From: JAJFFW01 sp965263375
GTDB taxonomy: Bacteria > Pseudomonadota > Alphaproteobacteria > Caulobacterales > Parvularculaceae
Length of the DNA: 64,000 nucleotides
Assembly (NCBI GenBank): GCA_965263375.1
Contig: OZ253669.1
Span: 1,550,001-1,614,000, forward strand
Reading direction: 5' to 3'
Shown: piece after piece, positions 8,915 through 16,298 of the stretch
Layout: each line of letters begins with the position of its first letter
Position numbering within the stretch: position 1 is the stretch's first letter
Notes under the pieces: model-generated
What the model was told of the DNA's origin: nothing
What the model saw: the letters and a program-made list of their open reading frames with translations, nothing else
Database searches by the model: none
Program-made: the position numbers and the translations under genes

Positions 8915-9162
8915 AGTAAATGCTCCTTTGTGTTCTGTTCCGTTTTGTTATTGGACAAATAGGTGCATGGCTCCCAATTTCAATCGATCATATGTAATGT
9001 TTGTAATAGAATTATCCTATTACAGCGCTGATGCGCTTATTCCATAGTGTTTAACGGGCTTAAATTTTACTGATAGGAAAATACTATTGATTATGGCAGT
9101 TTAATTTTATTTAAAGATGGGCAATATGCGATCGTGATTATTGAAGTAAAGGATAAGGTCGC

Positions 9163-9579
9163 ATGACTAAAGCAGTTAGACCCGTAGTGTATACGGATAA
9201 TATAAGAAAACAGAACAATCTTTCTCAAAATATTGGTGTATCGCCGCCGCAATCTATCATGACGCAAAAGGAGATGGAGAGCGTCTTGAGGCGCATGAAT
9301 GGTAATCAATTTGAAAATACCCTCAAGCTTATTGTTCATTGGGAACAGTCGCTTCAAGAATTGAAGCGTAAATTGGAAGGAATATCAGACTGGGGACCAT
9401 TTGAGCTCGTTAGTGTTTCGCCAATTAGTTTTGAAAAAGGCAATAAAGTTCGAGCGCTTTGTCGATTTATATATCATGGATCTAAGGCAGCGCGCGAACA
9501 CAATGAGTGGAACTTAAAAATTTTGTTGCAAGACATAGCTGTTTGGGAAGAAACTCCGTCACCTGAACGTATGGCATGA
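9163..9579 (+). CDS. Hypothetical protein, 138 residues
   Basis: I do not recognise this protein. It has no signal peptide or membrane segment. The N-terminal ~45 residues look polar and disordered; residues about 45-75 (MESVLRRMNGNQFENTLKLI, then a WEQSLQELKRKLEGI stretch) should be helical, possibly coiled coil; and the C-terminal half alternates beta-like segments (FELVSVSPISF, KVRALCRFIYHG) with a final helix. A purine-rich GGATAAGG sequence precedes the ATG. Its codon use is more AT-rich than nhaA downstream, and a 116-bp gap separates the two. Confidence 0.6.
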   Translation: MTKAVRPVVYTDNIRKQNNLSQNIGVSPPQSIMTQKEMESVLRRMNGNQFENTLKLIVHWEQSLQELKRKLEGISDWGPFELVSVSPISFEKGNKVRALCRFIYHGSKAAREHNEWNLKILLQDIAVWEETPSPERMA

Positions 9580-9695
9580 TATCTTGTGGTAAAGAATAGA
9601 GGCTGCTCAATGCGGTCTTTTAGTCTCTTAATGAAAAGGAAGCGCAAATTGCCCGCTCAGTAATTGAGCGGTTAAGGAATTTATGTTACACGAAG

Positions 9696-10919
9696 ATGAC
9701 CCAAATAGTTTCAAAAATTAATGATTTTCTACGGATGGAGGCTTCCGCCGGCATCCTTTTAATGTTGGCCGCTCTATTGGCGTTAATCGCCAATAATACG
9801 GTTTTATCGCCTTTTTATGGTGCGTTGTTAGCTACGCCAGTGGCCGTTCAGATAGGTGCTTTGGAAATCGCCAAGCCTTTGCTCTTATGGATCAATGACG
9901 GTTTGATGGCGATTTTTTTCTTCTTAGTTGGCCTAGAGATCAAGCGTGAAATTATTGAAGGCGAACTTTCATCGTTTGACAAAGCCGCCTTGCCAATATT
10001 TGCAGCGATCGGGGGCATGGCGGCGCCTGCATTGATCTATCTGTGGATTAATTGGGGCAGCGCGGACACATTATCAGGTTGGGCGATTCCTGCGGCGACC
10101 GATATCGCCTTTGCCCTTGGAATCTTAGCCTTGTTAGGCAGCCGTGTGCCGGTATCGCTGAAGGTGTTCTTGCTTGCGGTTGCAATTATTGACGACCTTG
10201 GTGCGATTGCAATTATTGCCCTGTTTTATACGAGCGATCTATCTATCACGGCGCTAAGTATCGCCGGGCTTGGGTTTGCCGCTCTTGTCGCTCTCAATCG
10301 TATGGGCGTAAAGAATATTACGCCTTATGCGATTATCGGTCTTATTGTTTGGGCCGCCGTATTAAAATCAGGCGTACACGCCACATTAGCCGGTGTTATG
10401 ATAGCGCTTACAATCCCTCTGCACGGAAAGAAAGAGGGTGACCAATCGCCATTGCATAAGGTTGAACATGACCTTCACCCTTGGGTGGCTTATATGGTCC
10501 TGCCGATTTTTGCGTTCGCTAATGCGGGTGTCTCATTCGCAGGGCTTTCCCCATCATCACTCATGGCCCCGGTTACGATGGGCGTTGCGTTGGGTTTGTT
10601 CTTTGGAAAGCAAATTGGCGTCCTTGCAATGTCATATTTGGCTGTGTCGACAAAGCTTGCACGTCTGCCTCAAGGGGTAGGGTGGGGACATCTTTACGGT
10701 GTTGCGTGTTTGACGGGTGTTGGTTTTACGATGAGTTTATTTATCGGAACACTTGCCTTTGAAACGGTTGATGTTTTAAACCAGGTCCGCTTAGGCGTAT
10801 TGGTTGGATCACTTGCCTCAGGCCTTGTCGGCTTTCTTGTGTTAAAGCGGATTATCCATGAACCTTCGCGGAACCAATCGAAAACTTCAAATGAGCAAGT
10901 CTTGCAAGCGCCTGCTTGA
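9696..10919 (+). CDS. nhaA: Na+/H+ antiporter NhaA
   Basis: A 407-residue inner-membrane antiporter that expels Na+ (or Li+) in exchange for protons and supports pH and salt homeostasis. Family signatures include the opening INDFLRMEASAGILLM, LLLWINDGLMAIFFFLVGLEIKRE, AATDIAFALGIL with Asp136 (the position of E. coli Asp133) and IIDDLGAI with Asp166/Asp167 (the E. coli Asp163/Asp164 ion-binding pair). Full length compared with E. coli NhaA (388 residues). It stands alone and is followed by a stem-loop. Presence fits a marine or saline lifestyle. Confidence 0.97.
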   Translation: MTQIVSKINDFLRMEASAGILLMLAALLALIANNTVLSPFYGALLATPVAVQIGALEIAKPLLLWINDGLMAIFFFLVGLEIKREIIEGELSSFDKAALPIFAAIGGMAAPALIYLWINWGSADTLSGWAIPAATDIAFALGILALLGSRVPVSLKVFLLAVAIIDDLGAIAIIALFYTSDLSITALSIAGLGFAALVALNRMGVKNITPYAIIGLIVWAAVLKSGVHATLAGVMIALTIPLHGKKEGDQSPLHKVEHDLHPWVAYMVLPIFAFANAGVSFAGLSPSSLMAPVTMGVALGLFFGKQIGVLAMSYLAVSTKLARLPQGVGWGHLYGVACLTGVGFTMSLFIGTLAFETVDVLNQVRLGVLVGSLASGLVGFLVLKRIIHEPSRNQSKTSNEQVLQAPA

Positions 10920-10930
10920 CGTTAATCAAC

Positions 10931-10956
10931 GACGCCCTAAGAAACTTTAGGGCGTC
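10931..10956 (+). terminator. Terminator-like stem-loop after nhaA
   Basis: A 10-bp perfect stem (GACGCCCTAA at 10931-10940 with its complement at 10947-10956) and a 6-base loop, starting 11 bp after the nhaA stop. The following T tract is weak (AACTTTC), so termination efficiency is uncertain. Confidence 0.65.
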
Positions 10957-11491
10957 AACTTTCTAGAAGTAAAATAACCATTAGGCTGATGTAATCCTTC
11001 GCTTAATTGAATCTACGCCTTAAAAGGATCAAAACTATTTAGGTAAAGATAAATGCCCGCCAGTCTTTGTCATCTTGCGTGAGGGGGGGGCGGATTAGGG
11101 GGCGTGAGGCCTCAAAGCTTACATAGCGTGATGTGGGAACGTTAAGCGGAACCCTGCGCCTGAATGGTCGTGCCAAGCTAGAAAATCAGCCATCGGCATT
11201 TAACGCCGATCCTAGACTACTAGAACCAAGCGCTTCACAATATGTTGGATCCAACAAATGGGTTGGGTCACTTCGGTTGGGCGGGCCATTCGCCGCCAAG
11301 CTTTTGGAAAAGTCGGTGACGGTTAAGCAAGCGCGACAGTTGAACAACAGATCAATGTATTCCTGCTGCAGGCGGGGATTATTGCGGAGGATGACAATCC
11401 TGCTGAATAGACTTGCTCTGCTATAGGGTTCGCTTGTGAGGAATGAGGATCAAAGCGGGTTTGTTGGGGGCTTACATAGAGAGTTGTCTTG
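10957..11491. other. 535-bp region without a recognisable gene
   Basis: Contains a run of eight G at about 11083-11090. A short coding-like tail around 11341-11409 (+) reads EQQINVFLLQAGIIAEDDNP before a TAG and may be the end of a decayed gene. The longer open frames here have no ribosome-binding site or motif. The region lies between nhaA and the repeat-punctuated small-gene array and may be scar sequence. Confidence 0.4.
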
Positions 11492-11530
11492 CGTCTCCCC
11501 GTGCCTTGTAACAGATACGGGGTAGTGTCT
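11492..11530. repeat. Intergenic repeat copy A (CCCCG hairpin only)
   Basis: Hairpin arms CCCCGTGCC and GATACGGGG around TGTAACA, followed by TAGTGTCT on the plus strand. It matches the hairpin halves of copies C and D, with diverged bases. It abuts the broken parE stop codon on the minus strand and lacks the ACACTATT palindrome of the other copies. Confidence 0.75.
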
Positions 11531-11533
11531 CCT

Positions 11534-11815
11534 TCAAAGGTGCTTTTCCGGCTTCTGACTGCCATGTAGGAAGGCGTTGACGATAATCGCATCGTCCGTC
11601 ACATCGTAGAAAATCCAGTGTTCATCTACGAGAAGCTTTCGGTAGTTTGGTCGGATGTCGCTTGCATCATGGCCGATATGGGAATGCTCCATGATATTGC
11701 ACAATCCCATGTCTAGGTCGTGCTTGTAATTCTCGACTTTGGCCTAACCCCAATTTTTCAGTGTCCAACGCGCTATTTTTTCGAGATGCTGTTCTGCGGG
11801 TTTAGTTATTATCAA
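11534..11815 (-). pseudogene. parE: ParE/RelE-superfamily toxin with an internal stop codon
   Basis: Read on the minus strand from a TTG at 11815, which overlaps the end of parD, the frame gives IITKPAEQHLEKIARWTLKN then WG-stop-AKVENY, and on to SDIRPNYRKLLVDEHWIFYD and a final KHL before TGA. This is a full-length ParE-like toxin of 93 codons. It has a single TAG at codon 24 (11744-11746), where the family usually has Glu or another polar residue after the conserved WG. A GAG to TAG change explains it. ParE toxins poison DNA gyrase. The body after the stop is otherwise open, so the lesion is recent, or it is read through, or the sequence has an error. The antitoxin gene is intact. Confidence 0.82.
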
Positions 11816-12071
11816 GCGAAGCTTTTTTTGCGCGCGCCCAAACCCCTTCTATGAAGCCGCGCACATCGTCCTTTGATTCAAGGGTTGTAAAATCCCCTTT
11901 CTCAAAAGCCTGCTGACCTTCACTAATCATCGTTTCAAGTTCACGGCGCTCCTGATCCTTGCGGATGAGGTCGCGCACATACTCGCTGTCATTGCCATAG
12001 CGTCCACTGTCGATCTGGCTTTTGATCCAGTCGTCCATGGGTTCGGGCATGGTGATTGTTTTTCGTATCAT
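11802..12071 (-). CDS. parD: ParD-family antitoxin
   Basis: An 89-residue protein beginning MIRKTITMPEPMDDWIKSQI, the beta-strand start and first helix of a ribbon-helix-helix DNA-binding domain, followed by NDSEYVRDLIRKDQERRELE and an acidic C-terminal tail that would wrap the toxin. Length and pattern fit ParD/CopG-type antitoxins, which bind ParE and repress their own promoter. The last bases overlap the broken toxin gene. A promoter with an overlapping inverted repeat lies directly upstream. With its toxin interrupted it may persist as an orphan antitoxin or repressor. Confidence 0.9.
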   Translation of the reverse strand: MIRKTITMPEPMDDWIKSQIDSGRYGNDSEYVRDLIRKDQERRELETMISEGQQAFEKGDFTTLESKDDVRGFIEGVWARAKKASLDNN

Positions 12072-12077
12072 CTCTAA

Positions 12078-12106
12078 ATCACACTAAGTATGATCATCTT
12101 TGTCAA
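12078..12106 (-). promoter_or_regulatory. parD promoter with overlapping operator-like inverted repeat
   Basis: On the minus strand TTGACA (12106-12101) is followed after 17 bases by TGTGAT (12083-12078), a good -35 with a moderate -10. The -10 side overlaps a 17-bp near-perfect inverted repeat, ATCACACTAAGTATGAT on the plus strand at 12078-12094 (seven of eight arm pairs match). This is where a ribbon-helix-helix antitoxin would autorepress. Confidence 0.65.
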
Positions 12107-12115
12107 GAATTACGC

Positions 12116-12163
12116 CGATAACACTATTATCAATAGTGTCCGTCCCCGCACCCGCTAACACTT
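12116..12163. repeat. Intergenic repeat copy B
   Basis: Contains the palindrome ACACTATT-N3-AATAGTGT (centre ATC) followed on the plus strand by CCGTCCCCGCACCCG and CTAACACTTCC. The second hairpin arm is lost compared with copies C and D. It lies upstream of the parD promoter. Confidence 0.8.
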
Positions 12164-12185
12164 CCAGCGAAATGTCTAGTTTGAG

Positions 12186-12210
12186 TCCGCCACTGGCGGG
12201 CTTTTTTTTA
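12186..12210 (+). terminator. Terminator-like hairpin with T tract
   Basis: The short stem CCGCCACTGGCGG is followed by a run of T residues. On the plus strand it looks like an intrinsic terminator, although the genes here are on the minus strand, so its client is unclear. Confidence 0.5.
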
Positions 12211-12217
12211 GTTTAAG

Positions 12218-12239
12218 GCTTAGGGGCTAGCCCCTAAGC
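12218..12239. repeat. 22-bp perfect palindrome
   Basis: Arms GCTTAGGGGCT and AGCCCCTAAGC are directly apposed, giving perfect two-fold symmetry. It lies 3' of the 12373-12765 gene on the minus strand. It could be a protein-binding site, a cruciform or part of a terminator. Confidence 0.7.
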
Positions 12240-12372
12240 GCACTTCAAGCAAAATAGACAGGGCCGTAGCACGGCTAAGCCTGCGCCCGCATCAAGACCT
12301 TGTCTATTTTCCTTTCCGTTTGCACATCCCCTCCACGCCTTTGGGCTACGGAGGCTTGTGAGCCGTTGTACC

Positions 12373-12765
12373 TTAGAATTTGAGCGCCACCATGAATGCC
12401 ACGGCCTCTATTTTATTACCATGCTGTCCCGATTTTACCTCGGCAACCCAGTGGTTTGTGTCGCCCGCTGTGCGGATGCGGATTAACTCACCGTGCCCTT
12501 CAAATTTCCCCGTGACGCCCGTTAAGAAAACAAGACCGTCCTTCTGCGTGAACGGCTGCCCATTCTCATCTTCAAACGCATAAATACCATCCCTATTCGG
12601 TTCCAGTGTGATCTGATCCGTTAGTTTAAGATTACGGCCTGCTTGGTTCGGAAATTGCAGCGTAATGCGGAAATTGCAGCGTAATGCGTATGTCTCCCAT
12701 TGCAGTATCTCCCTTTGTTGCAATCCCGACTTGATATCGTTGCAATATGTTTTTTTGATGCTCAT
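12373..12765 (-). pseudogene. Orphan gene probably frameshifted by a 19-bp tandem duplication
   Basis: The open frame as it stands encodes 130 residues from 12765. Its natural start is more likely the ATG at 12698-12700, which has an AGGGAGA ribosome-binding site and reads MGDIRITLQFP. Right after that, a 19-bp unit (starting CGGAAATTGC on the plus strand) is present twice in tandem at 12649-12686. Removing one copy puts ATG12700 exactly in frame with the stop at 12373 and gives 102 residues. With both copies that start runs into an early stop. The remaining body (LKLTDQITLEPNRDGIYAF onward to MVALKF) is beta-rich with no recognised domain. An upstream ATG could still give a chimeric protein. 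Confidence 0.55.
12649..12686. repeat. 19-bp perfect tandem duplication
   Basis: Two adjacent copies of CGGAAATTGCAGCGTAATG, with two further matching bases afterwards. As 19 is not a multiple of three, the duplication changes the frame of the minus-strand gene that contains it. Confidence 0.95.
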
Positions 12766-12831
12766 TTTATGAAAATTTTTTGGCCATAACTGTCAGGGTG
12801 ATGATTTTTGCCGTTATCAATGCCGGTAGTT

Positions 12832-12888
12832 CGATAACACTATTCATGATAGTGTCCGATCCTCGCACCCGGTAACAGATGCGGGGAA
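12832..12888. repeat. Intergenic repeat copy C
   Basis: Plus strand order: CGATAACACTATT-N3-GATAGTGTCCG (centre CAT), then the hairpin CGCACCCGGTAACAGATGCG with flanking CCTC and GGGG. It separates the frameshifted orphan gene from the next orphan, whose stop codon at 12897 lies only 8 bp away. Confidence 0.85.
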
Positions 12889-12896
12889 TTTTCTAC

Positions 12897-13178
12897 TTAT
12901 TCCCCCAAATGGAATATCAGAAGCGAAACCCGTTGACCCTTCCACAGCCACGGAGTTCGTTCAAAAACGACATTCAACGGAGCATCTGGAGATACTATCC
13001 CTTCAAATGTCTTTCTAACGAATGCGCGCGCATTGTTTGGATCACGATCGAATGTCAGCAACATACCACTTCTAATCCAGACCGGATCATCGGCGACTTT
13101 GCTATTATCGTCGGCAAGCGTAATAGGGTCGCTCGGAACAAAGTCCTGATCAATATCGAATTTGTGTTCTATGGTCAT
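12897..13178 (-). CDS. Hypothetical protein, 93 residues
   Basis: I do not recognise this protein. It begins MTIEHKFDIDQDFVPSDPIT, has no signal peptide or membrane span, and appears mostly beta-structured with WIRSGMLLTFDRD and a tryptophan-rich end (PWLWKGQRVSLLIFHLG). A ribosome-binding site (AGGAAAG) lies just upstream on the minus strand. It is flanked by repeat copies C (3' side) and D (5' side), like its neighbours in the array. It may be a cassette-like accessory gene. Confidence 0.55.
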   Translation of the reverse strand: MTIEHKFDIDQDFVPSDPITLADDNSKVADDPVWIRSGMLLTFDRDPNNARAFVRKTFEGIVSPDAPLNVVFERTPWLWKGQRVSLLIFHLGE

Positions 13179-13353
13179 AGTCTTTCCTAGAGAACTGGCG
13201 CTTAATCCAAAAAATTGTGTAGCCCAATCGAGCCGATGTTAATGGCTACTTTGTGACGAATTTCGTCAGTTCAATAGCGCATCCGATAGCACTATCGTAA
13301 GCGCCCGTGGCACATGCCCAAGACACCAACTGACCCGACCTCGAACCCAGTCC

Positions 13354-13415
13354 AATAACACTATTAATAATACGGTCCCATCCCCGCACCCGGTAACAGA
13401 TGCGGGGAAGTGTCT
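13354..13415. repeat. Intergenic repeat copy D
   Basis: Plus strand order: AATAACACTATT-N3-AATACGGTCCC (centre AAT; right arm diverged), then a hairpin with arms CCCCGCA/TGCGGGG around a CCCGGTAACAGA loop, then AAGTGTCTGG. It follows the stop codon of the 13433-13894 gene on the minus strand by about 18 bp. Confidence 0.85.
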
Positions 13416-13432
13416 GGTTCTTAGAATTTAAA

Positions 13433-13894
13433 TTATGGATTTAGCTCAACATACTCAAAGGCAAGGTTGCCCACATCGGCAACAGTTTGACTATGAGATT
13501 TCATCTTATCCCAACACTTAGTGTACATTTTAGAACGCGTAATCGTGTAGCGGAGGGCTTTCACTTTTTCAGCCATAAGACTATCGTCGGCTGCTATTAC
13601 AGAATCTACTACAGCCCTGTAGGCGCGTGAAAGATCACCAGTTCTTCGTTTTGAACATTTAGTATTGAAAAGAATGTCGCCTAAGTTTTCCAATTCTAGC
13701 TTGACGGTACTTGAGTCACTCAGATACCCGACCGTGATTAAATTTTTGATCTGATAAAGCTTCTCTTCGCCGGCGGCGTATGCGGTCGATGTTATTACGA
13801 GGGAGCCGATAACCCCGATAAGTCCTGAAACAAGTTTGCTTTTCTTCATGTCGTCCTCTCGAATTTTGAATGAAGGGGAGGACAAAGAATTCAC
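13433..13894 (-). CDS. Secreted hypothetical protein
   Basis: The frame encodes 153 residues, but a start at the internal Met (residue 16, 13849) is preferred: MKKSKLVSGLIGVIGSLVIT followed by STAYAAG is a classical Sec signal peptide, and a GAGAGGA ribosome-binding site precedes it. The mature protein (~115 residues) is helical with two cysteines (NTKCSKRRTG, MYTKCWDKMK) that could form a disulfide in the periplasm. I recognise no family. It is the most 5' gene (minus strand) of the repeat-punctuated array, with copy E upstream and copy D downstream. Confidence 0.65.
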   Translation of the reverse strand: MNSLSSPSFKIREDDMKKSKLVSGLIGVIGSLVITSTAYAAGEEKLYQIKNLITVGYLSDSSTVKLELENLGDILFNTKCSKRRTGDLSRAYRAVVDSVIAADDSLMAEKVKALRYTITRSKMYTKCWDKMKSHSQTVADVGNLAFEYVELNP

Positions 13895-13949
13895 ACAAGA
13901 ATCTCCCCTGTTTCTTTTAGCGCGAAAACGGCGACTGTCAAAAGCGGAT

Positions 13950-13976
13950 CGATAACACTATTGTCAATAGTGTCGC
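13950..13976. repeat. Intergenic repeat copy E (palindrome only)
   Basis: CGATAACACTATT-N3-AATAGTGTCGC with centre GTC, the same palindrome as copies B-D, but the CCCCGCA hairpin is absent. It lies 56 bp upstream of the secreted-protein frame on the minus strand and marks the right end of the array. Confidence 0.8.
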
Positions 13977-14303
13977 CTTTGAGCTGTCCGTTAATGCAAA
14001 TTATGAGTTCTTAGCGCGTCTTTATTTGAAATACTCGACATGAAACCGGACACTATTCCCGAATACTGTCCACTGAAATGAGGCAAGACCAGTTTTCCTG
14101 CTTCAGCCATCCTAGGCCCATCGCTATTCTGACAGGTGAATCGGGTCCTTGATTTAAACCATCGTTGCGAGCAGGGCTCTGTAACATTAGCCGGTCTGCA
14201 TTATTCCAATCTGAAAGAATGCGAAATCAATCCGGGTAGTAGCACCCTGGTCGCATGGCTATTATCGCCAAACTTATGATGCCTATTAAGGTATTGATTT
14301 TAC
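13977..14303. other. 327-bp spacer between the small-gene array and the integrated element
   Basis: No gene, hairpin or RNA can be supported here. It is the chromosomal flank of the left attachment site. A frame crossing the att repeat on the minus strand is a by-product of the tRNA-derived sequence. Confidence 0.5.
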
Positions 14304-14348
14304 TGGTCGGAGCGACTGGACTCGAACCAGCGACCCCTTGACCCCCAG
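14304..14348 (-). repeat. attachment site copy with partial tRNA-Pro fragment (integrase side)
   Basis: Forty-five bases identical to 23993-24037, from TGGTCGGAGC to GACCCCCAG on the plus strand. Read on the minus strand it is the anticodon-loop-to-CCA part of tRNA-Pro without the 5' half, so it is not a functional tRNA. Confidence 0.95.
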
Positions 14349-14515
14349 GATTTGGAAAGGGGTCGCCGGACCTTTTTTCAACATATTTTTCATACGATAA
14401 CCCATTGAAATTTTTAAAATTCGCCCAGTCTTCAGCCATAGAGATATCGGACGTTTCGTTGACGGGGGTTACTCGGTGGTTCCATTCTAGACCTCTTGAT
14501 CATGTTGAGGTCGCA

Positions 14516-15745
14516 ATGCCCAGTACGAAGATAACAGTAACCACTGTTAAAAAAGCAGAAGTAAAATCAAGGGAGTATTTCCTATGGGACGAAGTGCTTA
14601 GCGGCTTTGGGCTTCGTGTAACCCCCAATGGAAAGAAGACATTTGTTGTCAAGTATCGTGCTGGTTACGGACGAAAAGCGCCGTCTCGCAGAATTACACT
14701 GGGAAGATATAGCGAAAAATTCACCCCTGATATGGCGCGAAAAAAGGCGCGCACTATCCTTTCAGAGGTTATCCAAGGAAATGACCCCGCCATTGAGCGT
14801 GCGAAAGAAAGACAGTCTCTGTCGGTGCTCGAGGCCTGCGAACTCTATATGCGGGACGGTGTCCAGCTAAAAAAGCCCGCTTCGATCGTTAACAACGAGA
14901 TCCACATAAAGCGTCATATCGGCCCGCTGATTGGCAAACGCCGTCTGAAGGACGTACATCGAGCAGATGTCTATAAGTTCATGTCGGATATTGCGAATGG
15001 CAAAACCGCCCTTGATGAACGTACAGCCAGCCGAGGCCGGGCGATTGTCACTGGCGGAAAGATGACAGCCAATCGTGTCGTAACCCTTTTGTCGACTGTC
15101 TATAATTTCGCGATCGAACGTGGCTTAGTCACTGATAATCCGGTCAAAAGTGTTCGACGTTACCCAGAAAATAAACGGGAGCGGTTCTTGTCCCAGCGAG
15201 AGTTTGAGCGGTTAGGGCAGGCTCTCAATAGTGCGCAGGCCAATGGCGTAAACCCATGCGCCATCGCTATCATAAAAGTCTTAGCGCTAACTGGCGCCCG
15301 TCGCGGCGAAATTTCAAACCTTCAATGGCCAGAGTTTGATCTCGAGCGAGGCATGCTCCGCCTCAAAGACAGTAAGACCGGTGCGAAGATCGTGTACTTA
15401 CCAAGCCAAGCGGCGGAGATTATTGACGCCCAACCCCGTATTGAAGGATGTGATTATGTGTTTCCCGGCATTGAGGCGAAGGGACCCTATCAAGGCCTGC
15501 CCAAAGTCTGGCGACGCATAAGGTTTGTTGCGGGCCTTGACGATGTCCGGCTTCATGACCTTCGACATTCTCATGCCAGTGTTGCGGCTGCGCAAGGCGT
15601 GCCCCTTGCTGTCATCTCTCGCGTTTTAGGTCATAAGCGAGCCTCAACCACTGAGCGATACGCGCACCTTTGCGACGACCCCGTGCGCGCAAGCACAGCG
15701 GCTGTTGGTGATGCGATTGCTGAGAGAATCAACGCGCGAGCGTAA
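14516..15745 (+). CDS. int: Tyrosine recombinase / integrase (DUF4102 arm-binding type)
   Basis: A 409-residue integrase from the ATG at 14516, preferred over upstream in-frame codons because TTGAGG precedes it and the protein then starts at the arm-binding domain. Residues ~15-90 match DUF4102 (LSGFGLRVTPNGKKTFVVKY), ~95-200 are the SAM-like core-binding domain, and the rest is catalytic with Arg262 (TGARRGE), His347 and Arg350 (HDLRH), His373 (LGHK) and nucleophile Tyr382 (ERYAHL). All five residues are present. It is the enzyme expected to recombine the 45-bp att repeats; integrases of this class commonly use tRNA genes. Confidence 0.96.
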   Translation: MPSTKITVTTVKKAEVKSREYFLWDEVLSGFGLRVTPNGKKTFVVKYRAGYGRKAPSRRITLGRYSEKFTPDMARKKARTILSEVIQGNDPAIERAKERQSLSVLEACELYMRDGVQLKKPASIVNNEIHIKRHIGPLIGKRRLKDVHRADVYKFMSDIANGKTALDERTASRGRAIVTGGKMTANRVVTLLSTVYNFAIERGLVTDNPVKSVRRYPENKRERFLSQREFERLGQALNSAQANGVNPCAIAIIKVLALTGARRGEISNLQWPEFDLERGMLRLKDSKTGAKIVYLPSQAAEIIDAQPRIEGCDYVFPGIEAKGPYQGLPKVWRRIRFVAGLDDVRLHDLRHSHASVAAAQGVPLAVISRVLGHKRASTTERYAHLCDDPVRASTAAVGDAIAERINARA

Positions 15746-15802
15746 AGACTATGCGTTAACCGGCGCATGTAGATGAAACACTGATAAAAGGATGATCGAA
15801 CT

Positions 15803-16165
15803 ATGGTGTATAGTTTTAAATTTGAAACTTTTGACGAAAGCACTTCCATTCGCGGCACTGTGTTTAACGGGTTCACAGGCTTTGATATCGGTGAGGAAAT
15901 CAATCAGGAGCAATATTCTGAAAAAACACGTCACATGTATCACGTGATTGTAAGTATCCAAAAGATCATGGATTCGAATATCGACGAAATTCGAGAAATC
16001 ACAGAAAAAGATCCAGCAAAATATGAGCTGCTATTGGCCGCTGTGCGAGAGTTGCGATGGGCTGGTTCATATCAGGCCGATGCGTGCGATTATGTGGCTG
16101 AGAAATTAAAGCGGGCTCTTGGACCGGCGCGTTCCGAAGTAACTGGTTCTTTAGATGTTGAGTAA
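15803..16165 (+). CDS. Hypothetical protein of the integrative element, 120 residues
   Basis: I do not recognise the family. The first ~30 residues alternate like beta strands (VYSFKFETFDESTSIRGTVF); the remainder should be helical (HMYHVIVSIQKIMDSNIDEI, YELLLAAVRELRWAGSYQAD). No signal peptide or membrane segment is visible. The ATG follows AAAGGATGATCGAACT. It is the first gene after the integrase and could be a directionality or regulatory factor (inference from position only). Confidence 0.6.
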   Translation: MVYSFKFETFDESTSIRGTVFNGFTGFDIGEEINQEQYSEKTRHMYHVIVSIQKIMDSNIDEIREITEKDPAKYELLLAAVRELRWAGSYQADACDYVAEKLKRALGPARSEVTGSLDVE

Positions 16166-16298
16166 ATTTCGCTTTTTCGAATCAGGCAAATCAATCTTAA
16201 ATACTGGCGGCGCGGCTAGGTCGGCCGCCGAAAGCTGAGCGCCTCGTCTCAGTTGCCGCGCTCCATATTATGGGGCGCGGATTGACGAGGTGATTCGA

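Noticed and set aside
11492..13976. Integron attC sites
   Set aside because: The repeats lack RYYYAAC and GTTRRRY core boxes in either orientation, and no integron integrase is present in the window.
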